A DNA stretch of 47,993 nt, taken from positions 1 through 47,993 of the forward strand of contig CAZJOD010000006.1 of assembly GCA_964547525.1 (NCBI GenBank), in the 5' to 3' direction. A program made the translations under genes and the position numbers. Position 1 is the first letter of the stretch; each line of letters starts with the position of its first letter. The notes beneath the pieces were generated by a model that was not told the DNA's origin, did no database searches, and worked only from the letters and a program-made list of their open reading frames with translations. The DNA comes from CAZJOD01 sp964547525 (lineage in GTDB: Bacteria; Bacillota; Clostridia; JAAYHZ01). Below, piece by piece: positions 1 to 8,252 of the stretch.

Positions 1-41
1 CTTGCAATTAAAGAATTTCGGGAATTGCTATTTTTTTATAA

Positions 42-239
42 CTTCCGAAAACACGTAATGTTCCTGCGTTTTTGCTTGACGGAGGTTTGGATCTTATGCG
101 TCAAGCTGTTAAAGAAGGTCGTGGAAAACATGATACTTCGGAAATTGCAGCGGTGATGTATGAATATCTTGGACTTGATACAGGTGAAAAAAAAGACGAT
201 TGTACTACGAATGAATTTTATGAAGAAAGGTTTTCATAA
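42..239 (+). pseudogene. C-terminal remnant of an unrecognised gene
   Basis: A protein-like reading frame of 65 codons runs to a TAA at 237-239. It reads LPKTRNVPAFLLDGG, then MRQAVKEGRGKHDTSEIAAV, then a YEYLGL segment. An in-frame TAA at 39-41 cuts it off from the left window edge, so this is not simply an edge-truncated gene. Either an upstream frameshift or nonsense change broke a longer gene, or a short gene starts at ATG 96 behind GGAGG at 81-85 and encodes 47 residues. The composition looks like the end of a cytosolic enzyme, but I do not recognise the family. It precedes the GH20 gene on the same strand, with 92 bases between. Confidence 0.35.
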
Positions 240-331
240 CTTTATATGAATATTATTTAATATGACTATATAAACATTGTTAAGTGTGTAGAATTTTTAT
301 AACATAAATACATTAAATCAAAAGGAGAAAT

Positions 332-2545
332 ATGATGTACATAAAAAATCGTATAATGCCTATACCACACAATTTTGAACTTAAAAAAGGTGAGGATGTT
401 TTTTTGGGGGTTCCCGGTTCACCCATGTACCGGTTGGAAATTAGCGATTTACCTAAAGAAGGTCCGGTACAATCTGCAGTTGATTTGCTTATAAATCATC
501 TAACGGGAATTTTAAATTTCGATGCAACTTGTGCCGACGGGAAAATACCGATACGTCTTTTAATGGGAGATGCTCCTTCGGATATCGTCAACAAAGATCA
601 AGGATATTCTTTGGATGTATCACCGACCGGAGTTACCGTTACAGGTTTCGGGGCGGCAGGATTGTATTATGGCGTTATTACATTAAATCAATGTCTTATA
701 ATTGAACAAAACGCATTAAGACTCCCTTGTATGAAAATATCCGATTATCCCGATCTTAAAACACGTGGGCATTTTATGGAGAGCCGCTACGGTTCGAATT
801 TGATGACTTTAAGCGATTGGAAACATGTGGTGGACCATATGGCTGATATGAAAATGAACCAATTGGTTATATCGGTTTATGGGTGTTGGTGTGTCCAATA
901 TGACGGTAGAGTTAGCGAATATATGTATGTACCCATAAAGAAATATCCAAAATTAAGAACCCCGGTAGTAACAAGGTATTATTCACCCACAGCCGGGAAA
1001 TGGGTGGATTATGAAAAATTACCACCTATGTTTGAGCAGGACTTTTTAGGTGATCTTATTGCATATGGGAAAACCAAAGGTGTAACTGTATTTCCGTTAT
1101 TTAATTCATACGGGCATAACACATTGATTCCGGCTCAATACCCCGAAGTATCCGCAATCGATGAGAATGGTGAACCTACATTAACGGGATTTTGCACATC
1201 CAATCCGGTAACATACGAAATGATGTTTTCAATTTATGATGAGATAATAGACAGATATTTGATCCCTAACGGAATTGACAGCTTTCATGTCGGTTTAGAC
1301 GAGGTATGGGACGGGATAGCATTAAATTCCGAAGATATTTACAAGATCCGTTCTCCGTGGTGTAAATGCGATAAATGTAAGGATTTAAATCGTAAGGATT
1401 TATTTATAGAGCACGCTGTTAAATTATTAAAGCATCTGAAAAACAGAGGAATGAAAAATATCTATATGTATCATGACATGCTTATAGCACATGGTAAATC
1501 TATAGATCAAGAAAGTACCGAAGATATGATGAATGCCTTGTTAAAAAATGATTTGACTGATGTTGTGGTAATAGACTGGTGGACTTATTCCGATTTTAAA
1601 GAAAATCTTATGTTCCAAACCACTCGTCCGGATTTAGGTTTGCGTCGTACCGTAAAACCTTGGAACGGGTATTACCATTGGACTTTATTGACAAATCCGT
1701 TGAGAAATATTCAATTGTTAGCTGAAATGGGCTATGAGGAAGGCGTGGAAGGAATGCAGTCTTATTCCGCTTGGGATGAAAGCTATGATCGCAATCATTC
1801 GTGTCAAGCCGACTATAGTTGGAATTTCAAAGACACAGGAACTATAAAACAAATGTCGGAGCATTATGTAAACAGACATTTCGGAGCACAATTCGAGAAG
1901 GCCAAAAAGGCTTTTGAGCTTTTCGATCAAATTACTGAAGATAGAAAAGGCAAGTTTGAAAACGGAACTCACTTGGTTTCAAATAATAAATTAATGCTTG
2001 GTACACTCTCGTATTATTTTTATAGTTATGTAAGAGCCGGAAAGCCATATCCTCGTATTTTCCCGGGTGAAGCTCTAAGTGCAATTAATTCCGATCGCAT
2101 AAACATTGAAAGAGCTTTAAATGAAATACAATCAATGTCGAAGCAGGCTAAAGAGTTATTTGAGGATGTTGTAAAAGATCCTCGCTGTAATGTGAAAAAA
2201 GCTATGAGATTTGCATATGAAGCAAATAACTATTTATGTTTGGTGGAAGATTATTTGGCATTATTAAAAATGATCGATCATAACGAATCGAGTTGTCCAT
2301 ATAAATTCGACAAGATCAAATCCTTAGCATGTGAAAGAAAGCTTGCGCGACTGTCGCTTATGGAGCGGCTTGAAAGGACAAAGGAAGAATTTTTAATGGC
2401 AAGTCACATGAGAAATCATAGTATCTTTATGCAATTTTTTGCCGACCTTGAAGGGTATCTTGCAGCAACACCGAAATCGGATGTAAAGCTTGACTTTTAT
2501 GATATGCGGTATCTTGAGAGTAATGCGTTTAAAAAGCTAAGATGA
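332..2545 (+). CDS. GH20 beta-N-acetylhexosaminidase-like enzyme
   Basis: The 737-residue protein has the GH20 layout. An N-terminal alpha/beta domain (about 1-130) contains the GFGAAGLYYGVITLNQ signature. A TIM barrel then opens at DYPDLKTRGHF. The catalytic Asp-Glu pair is D323-E324 in FHVGLDEVW, where most members read GGDE. Family enzymes release terminal GlcNAc or GalNAc by substrate-assisted catalysis. A CKCDKC stretch shortly after the catalytic pair could bind a metal. There is no signal peptide, so it is probably cytosolic and acts on imported oligosaccharides or muropeptides. AAAGGAG at 321-327 serves ATG 332 or the adjacent ATG 335. An AraC regulator gene converges on it. The family call is firm; the exact substrate is open. 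Confidence 0.82.
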   Translation: MMYIKNRIMPIPHNFELKKGEDVFLGVPGSPMYRLEISDLPKEGPVQSAVDLLINHLTGILNFDATCADGKIPIRLLMGDAPSDIVNKDQGYSLDVSPTGVTVTGFGAAGLYYGVITLNQCLIIEQNALRLPCMKISDYPDLKTRGHFMESRYGSNLMTLSDWKHVVDHMADMKMNQLVISVYGCWCVQYDGRVSEYMYVPIKKYPKLRTPVVTRYYSPTAGKWVDYEKLPPMFEQDFLGDLIAYGKTKGVTVFPLFNSYGHNTLIPAQYPEVSAIDENGEPTLTGFCTSNPVTYEMMFSIYDEIIDRYLIPNGIDSFHVGLDEVWDGIALNSEDIYKIRSPWCKCDKCKDLNRKDLFIEHAVKLLKHLKNRGMKNIYMYHDMLIAHGKSIDQESTEDMMNALLKNDLTDVVVIDWWTYSDFKENLMFQTTRPDLGLRRTVKPWNGYYHWTLLTNPLRNIQLLAEMGYEEGVEGMQSYSAWDESYDRNHSCQADYSWNFKDTGTIKQMSEHYVNRHFGAQFEKAKKAFELFDQITEDRKGKFENGTHLVSNNKLMLGTLSYYFYSYVRAGKPYPRIFPGEALSAINSDRINIERALNEIQSMSKQAKELFEDVVKDPRCNVKKAMRFAYEANNYLCLVEDYLALLKMIDHNESSCPYKFDKIKSLACERKLARLSLMERLERTKEEFLMASHMRNHSIFMQFFADLEGYLAATPKSDVKLDFYDMRYLESNAFKKLR

Positions 2546-2555
2546 AACTAAGATT

Positions 2556-2581
2556 ACGGGGACATGAAAATATGTCCCCGT
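2556..2581. terminator. Hairpin between convergent GH20 and AraC genes
   Basis: A perfect 10-bp stem (ACGGGGACAT with ATGTCCCCGT) closes a GAAAAT loop. It lies between two convergent genes and touches the AraC stop codon. The T-runs on either side are weak. It probably ends transcription from both directions. Confidence 0.7.
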
Positions 2582-3429
2582 TAATGGGTTGAGTTTTGTT
2601 TAATATAAGAATGATATTTTCCCGGACTAATGCCAACGGTTCTTTTAAATATTCTTATGAAATGAGAATAATCGCTGAATCCTGACAGCGAGCATGTTTC
2701 TGTAACCGAATGGTCTTGCGTTAATAATGTTTTGGCACGAGATATTCTTTTATACATAATATATTCATGTATTCCGCTACCGGTAGTCTTTTTAAATAAT
2801 TTACTTAGATAAAACCTGTTTATAAAAAATTTTTCCTCCAATTTTTTAAGTGATAGATCTTGTTCAGGATTTTGTTCAATGTATTCTAATACAGGGATTA
2901 ATTTCCGAGGGATAATATTATGTTCGTCTTTATATTTCATATCATTAAATATTATATTTAGATATACTAAGAGCTCTACAAAACACGATACTTTTAGAAT
3001 GGAAGTAAAATTTACATTATTAAGAATATTTTCAAGTTTATTATAAAGTAAGAGCATATGTGTTATTTGTTCTTCATTTAAAATCATAAGATTTCTTTTG
3101 CCGATATCTCGATTAATAAAACAATTTGATAAATCAAAGTCTGACGATGAAAATATTTTAGCAATATACGGTTTAAAGTGAATTACTATTCTTTCATATG
3201 GTTCGCCTTCCTCCGGTGAAGATTTATGGATTTCATTGCTATTCATAATTAATAAATTACCGTATTTTAATTGATATACACCTTTTTCGATAAAGTAATT
3301 GACATTACCGGACACAAAAAAGTAAATTTCATAATCGTTATGAAGATGAAAATCCATTTTCGGTAGTATGGTTTGACATGTACGATTGTATCTTATATCT
3401 CTTGCTATGTTATCAATATCGTAATTCAT
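2581..3429 (-). CDS. AraC family transcriptional regulator
   Basis: The 282-residue protein starts with a cupin-type sensor domain (about 20-110), with FHLHNDYEIYFFVSG and a metal- or ligand-pocket-like HNDYE. The last 100 residues are an AraC double helix-turn-helix, with LSLKKLEEKFFINRFYLSKL followed by the GFSDYSHFIRIFKRTVGISP signature. Cupin-AraC proteins of this type usually sense a sugar and activate a neighbouring catabolic operon. Likely targets are the GH20 gene or the divergent oxidoreductase gene at 3765, whose upstream region has a fitting direct repeat. The start ATG at 3429 has no recognisable Shine-Dalgarno. A miniature element is inserted about 11 bases upstream of it and may have displaced the original leader. 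Confidence 0.88.
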   Translation of the reverse strand: MNYDIDNIARDIRYNRTCQTILPKMDFHLHNDYEIYFFVSGNVNYFIEKGVYQLKYGNLLIMNSNEIHKSSPEEGEPYERIVIHFKPYIAKIFSSSDFDLSNCFINRDIGKRNLMILNEEQITHMLLLYNKLENILNNVNFTSILKVSCFVELLVYLNIIFNDMKYKDEHNIIPRKLIPVLEYIEQNPEQDLSLKKLEEKFFINRFYLSKLFKKTTGSGIHEYIMYKRISRAKTLLTQDHSVTETCSLSGFSDYSHFIRIFKRTVGISPGKYHSYIKQNSTH

Positions 3430-3447
3430 ATTAAAAATGTTTGTAAT

Positions 3448-3582
3448 GATTCTATTGCAAAAACTTTATTTAATTGCTATAAACACGAGTATTTGAACCG
3501 CAATTGCAAAATCAGTCAGTGAAAACATTTCTAATGACCGGTACACTCCGGTTAACAGTAAGTGAGTTATTGCAGTAAAATC
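3448..3582. mobile_element. Miniature inverted-repeat element, long form (135 bp)
   Basis: The left end GATTCTATTGCAAAAA and the reverse complement of the right end, GATTTTACTGCAATAA, match at 13 of 16 positions. A perfect 7-bp direct repeat TTGTAAT lies immediately outside both ends (3441-3447 and 3583-3589), as expected for a target-site duplication. The right 35 bases match the copy ending at 9839 at about 31 of 35 positions, and the left 25 at 21 of 25. The interior has diverged and carries no coding frame, so mobilisation would need a transposase in trans. It occupies much of the gap between the AraC gene and the divergent oxidoreductase gene. Confidence 0.75.
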
Positions 3583-3618
3583 TTGTAATTAATTGTTTTA
3601 TTTAATAATATAAAGTAA

Positions 3619-3661
3619 AAAGCCAAGAAAAGCAATACTTTGAACAAATAAAGCCAAGAAA
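3619..3661 (+). promoter_or_regulatory. Paired 12-bp direct repeats, candidate AraC operator
   Basis: AAAGCCAAGAAA occurs identically at 3619-3630 and 3650-3661, start to start 31 bp, or about three helical turns. AraC proteins bind direct repeats on one face of the helix. The second repeat ends 17 bp before a TATAAT at 3679-3684, so a bound activator would sit at the -35 region, which has no good hexamer. This fits activation of the oxidoreductase gene at 3765. The binding protein is inferred from proximity. Confidence 0.5.
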
Positions 3662-3764
3662 CTGATTAACCGGATCACTATAATATGAATTAAGTAATAA
3701 AAATTATATACGGAAAACTAATAATGATATGTGTATTAATTATTAGTCTTAAGGAGATTTAAAA

Positions 3765-4916
3765 ATGAGTAAAGTTAGAGTAGGAATAATCGGAATAGGA
3801 AACATGGGTTCAAAGCATGCGATAACTATTGATAATGGAGCGATTAACGAAGCTGAATTAAGTGCGGTATGTGATGTAAATGAGGCGGCATTGGATTGGG
3901 CAACAAAACATCTAAACGAAAATATTAATTTGTATCATGATGCGGATTCGTTTCTTCATTCTAAAAATATAGATGCCGTCATTATTGCCACACCTCATTA
4001 CGATCATCCGGGATTAGCCATAAAATCATTTGCCCGGGGGTATCATGTTTTGGTAGAAAAACCTGCAGGAGTTTATACCGAACAAGTTGAGAAAATGAAT
4101 GAAGCTGCAAAATCCTCCGGTAAAGTTTTCGGAATAATGTATAACCAAAGAACTAATCCTGTATACAGAAAAATCAAAGAATTGGTTGAGGAGGGAGAAT
4201 TAGGAGAGATTAAAAGAATAAATTGGATTGTAACCGACTGGTATAGACCTCAGTGTTATTATGATTCGGGAGATTGGAGAGCTACATGGTCAGGCGAAGG
4301 TGGCGGTGTATTAATTAATCAATGTCCACATCAGCTGGACCTGTTACAATGGATTTGTGGTATGCCAAAAAGAGTCAGAGCTTTTATGAGTTTTGGTAAA
4401 TATCATAATATTGAAGTTGAAGATGATGTGACCGCTTATATGGAATATGAGAACGGAGCAACCGGTGTATTTATCACTTCCACGGCTGAGGCTCCGGGTA
4501 CCAATCGATTGGAAATAACCGGAGATAAAGGGAAAATTGTATTGGAAGATAATAAATTAGCTTTTTATAGATTAAGGATGCCTGAAAGAATATTTAATCA
4601 AGAGAGTAAAACGGGATTCGGTTCGCCGGAATGTTGGAAATGTGAAGTACCTGTAAAAGGAGAAATAACTTCACACAAAGGGATTATCCAAGATTGGATT
4701 AACGGTATATCTACAGGAAAGAAGCTACTTGCACCGAGTGAAGAAGGTATAAAAGGTTTGACTATATCAAATGCAATGCATCTTTCAGCCTGGACTGACA
4801 AATTTGTTGAAATACCTTTATCGAGTGATTTATATTATAAAGAATTGATGAGCAAAATACAAAATTCCAAAAAGCGCATTCCTTTAAAAGTTATTGATAT
4901 GATGAAGAGTTACTAA
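3765..4916 (+). CDS. Gfo/Idh/MocA family NAD(P)-dependent oxidoreductase
   Basis: The 383-residue protein has an N-terminal Rossmann fold (VGIIGIGNMGSKH) and the EKPAG motif with catalytic-type Lys99. The C-terminal alpha/beta domain contains NQCPHQLDLL with His189 and Asp192, the usual catalytic pair position. Family members oxidise or epimerise sugars, inositols or glycosides through a keto intermediate, and some cleave glycosidic bonds that way. AAGGAG at 3751-3756 supports ATG 3765. It lies between two AraC genes, divergent from one and convergent with the other. In this setting it probably oxidises a sugar released by the nearby glycosidases. The exact substrate cannot be read from the sequence. 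Confidence 0.85.
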   Translation: MSKVRVGIIGIGNMGSKHAITIDNGAINEAELSAVCDVNEAALDWATKHLNENINLYHDADSFLHSKNIDAVIIATPHYDHPGLAIKSFARGYHVLVEKPAGVYTEQVEKMNEAAKSSGKVFGIMYNQRTNPVYRKIKELVEEGELGEIKRINWIVTDWYRPQCYYDSGDWRATWSGEGGGVLINQCPHQLDLLQWICGMPKRVRAFMSFGKYHNIEVEDDVTAYMEYENGATGVFITSTAEAPGTNRLEITGDKGKIVLEDNKLAFYRLRMPERIFNQESKTGFGSPECWKCEVPVKGEITSHKGIIQDWINGISTGKKLLAPSEEGIKGLTISNAMHLSAWTDKFVEIPLSSDLYYKELMSKIQNSKKRIPLKVIDMMKSY

Positions 4917-4973
4917 ATAGTTTACTATAAAATATTTTCGGTTTAAAACAAAATGTCATATCATTAAAAAGTT

Positions 4974-5774
4974 TTATTGATTAAAAGATGAAGGAGGTAT
5001 ACCTGTATTTTTTCTGAATACTCTGCTAAAATAGCTGATATCGGAAAATCCTGTCATTTCTGATATTTCTCCTATGGAATACATATCGGTCAATATCAGG
5101 TCCTTAGCTTTGTTGATTCTGATTGAATTGAGATATTGCAGGGGAGATACTCTGTATATTTCTTTAAATAATCTTCTGAAATGTGTAGGACTTAATCTTG
5201 ACATGAAAGCCAATTGCTCAATGTTCATTTGTTTATTATAATATTGTTCCATATAATCTACAGAAGGCTTTATTTTATGTAAGTTTTCGGTATTAATGTT
5301 AGAATGGACAGAATCGAGCATTGCATGATAAAGTATGTCGGTAAGTATTGATTTACATTTCATTTTGTATCCGATACCTTTATAAAACCAAACGTTGACA
5401 AGTTCGTTGAAAGTGTTTTTATACGGATAACCGGATGCATTTATTATCTTTTCCAAATGATTAAACGGGTGGTTGTCATTTTCGTAAAAGTGAAATGAGA
5501 CCACATAAAAACTATATGGATTTTGCCGACTACCGTAGGTTGTATACTTACTTTCTTTTGAAAGAAACAATATTTCTCCTTTTGACACCGAAATGTTTCC
5601 TTCGTCAGAAGTAAAATCGGCACTCCCGTCCAATACATAAACAAATCCGTTACAAGGCCTACCGGATCGCTCCTCCAATCTCCAATTTGGTGAACAACGT
5701 CTCTCAAAAGCACTTACAATGGTCGATATTGACAAGTCATATTCTATATAATCGTTTATATTTAATACCTTCAT
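4974..5774 (-). CDS. AraC family transcriptional regulator (second)
   Basis: The protein has 266 residues from ATG 5774, supported by GGAG at 5783-5786. An in-frame TTG at 5798 would add eight residues but has no ribosome site. The N-terminal part is a cupin-like sensor (GFVYVLDGSADFTSDEG, then KGEILFLSKESKY). The C-terminal 100 residues are the AraC domain, with LAFMSRLSPTHFRRLFKE and TGFSDISYFSRVFRKNTGIP. It is divergent from the QueG-like / U32-like / NamZ-like operon beginning at 6128 and is the natural candidate to control it. It converges on the Gfo/Idh gene. No strong direct repeats like those at 3619-3661 were found in its own upstream region. Confidence 0.87.
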   Translation of the reverse strand: MKVLNINDYIEYDLSISTIVSAFERRCSPNWRLEERSGRPCNGFVYVLDGSADFTSDEGNISVSKGEILFLSKESKYTTYGSRQNPYSFYVVSFHFYENDNHPFNHLEKIINASGYPYKNTFNELVNVWFYKGIGYKMKCKSILTDILYHAMLDSVHSNINTENLHKIKPSVDYMEQYYNKQMNIEQLAFMSRLSPTHFRRLFKEIYRVSPLQYLNSIRINKAKDLILTDMYSIGEISEMTGFSDISYFSRVFRKNTGIPPSSFNQ

Positions 5775-6127
5775 ACATATATCTCCGTTTATTGGCAATG
5801 TGTATAGTGGTAAGATTATTGATTTTAATAATAATATAAAAATCCCTATACATTTTTAATTAAGTGGCAATGCGCTCAATCCTGTGTATCTCTATACTCA
5901 TAATCTCATAAATAAATGCTTTCGGTCTCTTTGATAATATTATCGCTTACATTGATATTTAACCTGAGTCCCTGATATTCAAATTATAGTACGAAAATTT
6001 TCCTGATACAAGGCTTGTCGGTTGAAAAGTACAAATAATAGTCGTTTCGTATATGTATTTAATAATAAACATATTTTACAATTACTTAATATAAACAGTT
6101 CGGTATTATATAAAGGAGTTCGTAAGT
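5775..6127. other. Divergent intergenic region, 353 bp
   Basis: This AT-rich stretch separates the second AraC gene from the operon starting at 6128. I found no open frame, no copy of the two repeat families and no convincing hairpin. It must hold the divergent promoters. AAGGAG at 6113-6118 is the ribosome site of the downstream gene. Confidence 0.5.
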
Positions 6128-7174
6128 ATGTTGAATTCAGAAATAATTAAAGGGTATGCAAAGGAATTAGGAGCGGATATTGTAGGTATAGCTTCAATGG
6201 ACAGGTTTGAAGGCGCACCGCCCCAGATGGACCCGAGATTAATCATGCCAAGAGCAAAGTCGATGATTGTCATGGGATTTCGTGTAATGCGAGGGTCTTT
6301 GAGAGGAATAGAAGAAGGAACGTTTTTTAGCAATTATTCATCTATGGGATACGGAGGACTTACTTATTTATATATCCCTCTCACGGTTATAAATCTGTGT
6401 AAAATAATAGAAGATGAGGGATATGAAGCAATTCCAATCGGCCATCAAAGCGACTGGAGGGCAATTGACAACGGAGGTAAACTGAGAAAAAATTATAGCA
6501 AACCGGTAGAACCCGGAAAACCTCATCCGGATATAATGCTGCACCTTAGAATATGTGCTTTTGTTGCGGGATTAGGAGAAATCGGGTATAGCAAAATGTT
6601 TTTATCACCGGAGTTCGGACCGAGGCAAAGATTAGGAGTTGTTTTAACCGAGTTGGAATTGGAACCCGATCCCCTGTATGACGGGCCGCAATTATGCAAC
6701 AAATGTATGGCTTGTGTTGAAAATTGCCCCGCTAAAGCTATAAGCCCTGTCAAAACGGTAAAAGTTGAAATTGCAGGTAGGTCGGTTGAATGGGGAGAGC
6801 TTGATTTGGATGCATGCGGACTTTCCTTTGTAGGGGGAGAAAAGTGTAAAGAAGGTGAGAAAGGTACATATTTTGAAGGCAAAACAAATATTAAGCCTAA
6901 TTTTATTTCTCCTTTTTTTAAAAAACCTTCAAATGTATATAACACAGGTCAAGCTATTTGCGGTGCTAAAGGTTGTACTCGTGCCTGTATGATAAGCTTG
7001 GAAGCAAGGGGAGTCTTAAAAAACAAGTTTGCACAACCATTTAGAACCAAAAAGCCTTGGACTGTAGATTGGTCCGATTATACACCTGATGAAGGAAAAG
7101 TGACAAATGCAGGAGAAGAATCTACCCCTCAAGCCGGGATAGTAAAGCAAAACATTAAAAGGGAGACTGATTAA
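6128..7174 (+). CDS. QueG-like [4Fe-4S] iron-sulfur oxidoreductase
   Basis: The 348-residue protein begins with a domain like that of epoxyqueuosine reductases and reductive-dehalogenase relatives (KELGADIVGIASMDRF, then PRAKSMIVMGF). A ferredoxin motif follows, with C190, C193, C196 and C200 in CNKCMACVENCP. A second Cys group (C278, C283, C287 in CGAKGCTRACM) could complete another cluster. QueG proteins use cobalamin and Fe-S clusters. This one lacks a HEAT-repeat tRNA-binding tail and has a hydrophilic C-terminus, so a tRNA role is doubtful. It is followed after two bases by the U32-like gene. A redox or corrinoid-linked role in glycan metabolism is inferred from context only. Confidence 0.7.
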   Translation: MLNSEIIKGYAKELGADIVGIASMDRFEGAPPQMDPRLIMPRAKSMIVMGFRVMRGSLRGIEEGTFFSNYSSMGYGGLTYLYIPLTVINLCKIIEDEGYEAIPIGHQSDWRAIDNGGKLRKNYSKPVEPGKPHPDIMLHLRICAFVAGLGEIGYSKMFLSPEFGPRQRLGVVLTELELEPDPLYDGPQLCNKCMACVENCPAKAISPVKTVKVEIAGRSVEWGELDLDACGLSFVGGEKCKEGEKGTYFEGKTNIKPNFISPFFKKPSNVYNTGQAICGAKGCTRACMISLEARGVLKNKFAQPFRTKKPWTVDWSDYTPDEGKVTNAGEESTPQAGIVKQNIKRETD

Positions 7175-7176
7175 AA

Positions 7177-8211
7177 TTGAAATTCGCCGTAGGATACCAA
7201 TTTAGAGATAATGCCGATGAGCGACCGTTTATAGAAATTGTAAACAAATATAAAGATTCTATCGCTGAAATATATTTCCCATGGTTGGATGGTGCGTCAG
7301 GCAGAGCTTCTCCTGTAAACCGGCGTGGTTACATTAATTGGGAGGGGCAAGAGCAATTAATTTCCGACCTGAAATTCTTTAAGAAAATCGGTATTAAAAC
7401 CGATTTATTGTTTAACGCCAACTGTTACGGACAATATGCCATGTCTTCTTTTCTTGAAAATAATGTGAATTCGATTTTAGATTACCTCGACATAGTAATA
7501 GGAGGTGTGGATATTGTAACTACCACTTCCTTGGCGATTGCTCATGCTGTAAAGCAAAGAAAGAGTGATATTGAAATAAGAGCTTCGGTAAACATGAGAA
7601 TAGGAACGGTCAAAGGTATGGAGTATGTGGCTCACTTGTTTGACTCTTTTTATGTACAGCGTGAATTTAACAGAGAATTTTCTATACTTGAGGAATTGAC
7701 CAATTGGGCCCGATGTAACGGAAAAAAGCTGTATATGCTTGCAAATAGCGGTTGTATGAATTATTGTTCCGGGCAAACATTCCATGATAATATGGTTGCC
7801 CATGGAAATGAAATTGAAGAGATTGAACCTATGGCCAATTGGAACCCTCATATGTGCTGGAAATATCTTAATAATGAAGAAAATTGGGTCTGTGTGTTGC
7901 AAAATTCTTGGGTACGACCAGAAGATATTTATCGGTATGAGAAGTTTTTTACTGTTGTAAAATTGGCTACTAGAATGCATGCTCTACCCGGTATGGTTAT
8001 CGGAGCATATGTATCAGGCCGGCATTACGGAAACCTTCTTGATCTTTTTGAACCCGGATTCGGGCCTGTCTTTGCACCATATGTAATAGATAATACAAGG
8101 TTTCCAAAAGATTGGTTTGATAAAGTAACAAGCTGTAATAAAAAATGTCACATGTGTGATTACTGCAAAAATGTTTTAAAGCAAGTGATTATTAATACAG
8201 AAGATTTTTAA
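7177..8211 (+). CDS. U32-peptidase-like Cys-rich protein
   Basis: The 344-residue protein starts at TTG 7177, two bases after the previous stop, with GGGAG at 7161-7165. The TIM-barrel-like body (IAEIYFPWLDGA, then SVNMRIGTVKGMEYVAHLFD, then FYVQREFNRE) resembles the U32/UbiU/RlhA group. Known members of that group bind a [4Fe-4S] cluster and take part in hydroxylation reactions. C193 and C197 (SGCMNYC) and a later HMCW could be cluster ligands. The extreme C-terminus adds four Cys (C320, C324, C327, C330), a possible second metal site. Its tight coupling to the QueG-like gene suggests the two work together. U32 membership is moderately sure; the function is unknown. Confidence 0.6.
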   Translation: MKFAVGYQFRDNADERPFIEIVNKYKDSIAEIYFPWLDGASGRASPVNRRGYINWEGQEQLISDLKFFKKIGIKTDLLFNANCYGQYAMSSFLENNVNSILDYLDIVIGGVDIVTTTSLAIAHAVKQRKSDIEIRASVNMRIGTVKGMEYVAHLFDSFYVQREFNREFSILEELTNWARCNGKKLYMLANSGCMNYCSGQTFHDNMVAHGNEIEEIEPMANWNPHMCWKYLNNEENWVCVLQNSWVRPEDIYRYEKFFTVVKLATRMHALPGMVIGAYVSGRHYGNLLDLFEPGFGPVFAPYVIDNTRFPKDWFDKVTSCNKKCHMCDYCKNVLKQVIINTEDF

Positions 8212-8252
8212 TTCATCAAAACAGTACATTTAAAAAAAGAGGTTTTATAAAG

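Noticed and set aside
6523..6945. 140-codon antisense frame in the QueG-like gene
   Set aside because: The sense frame carries a recognised domain and the cluster cysteines; the antisense one has no recognisable motif.
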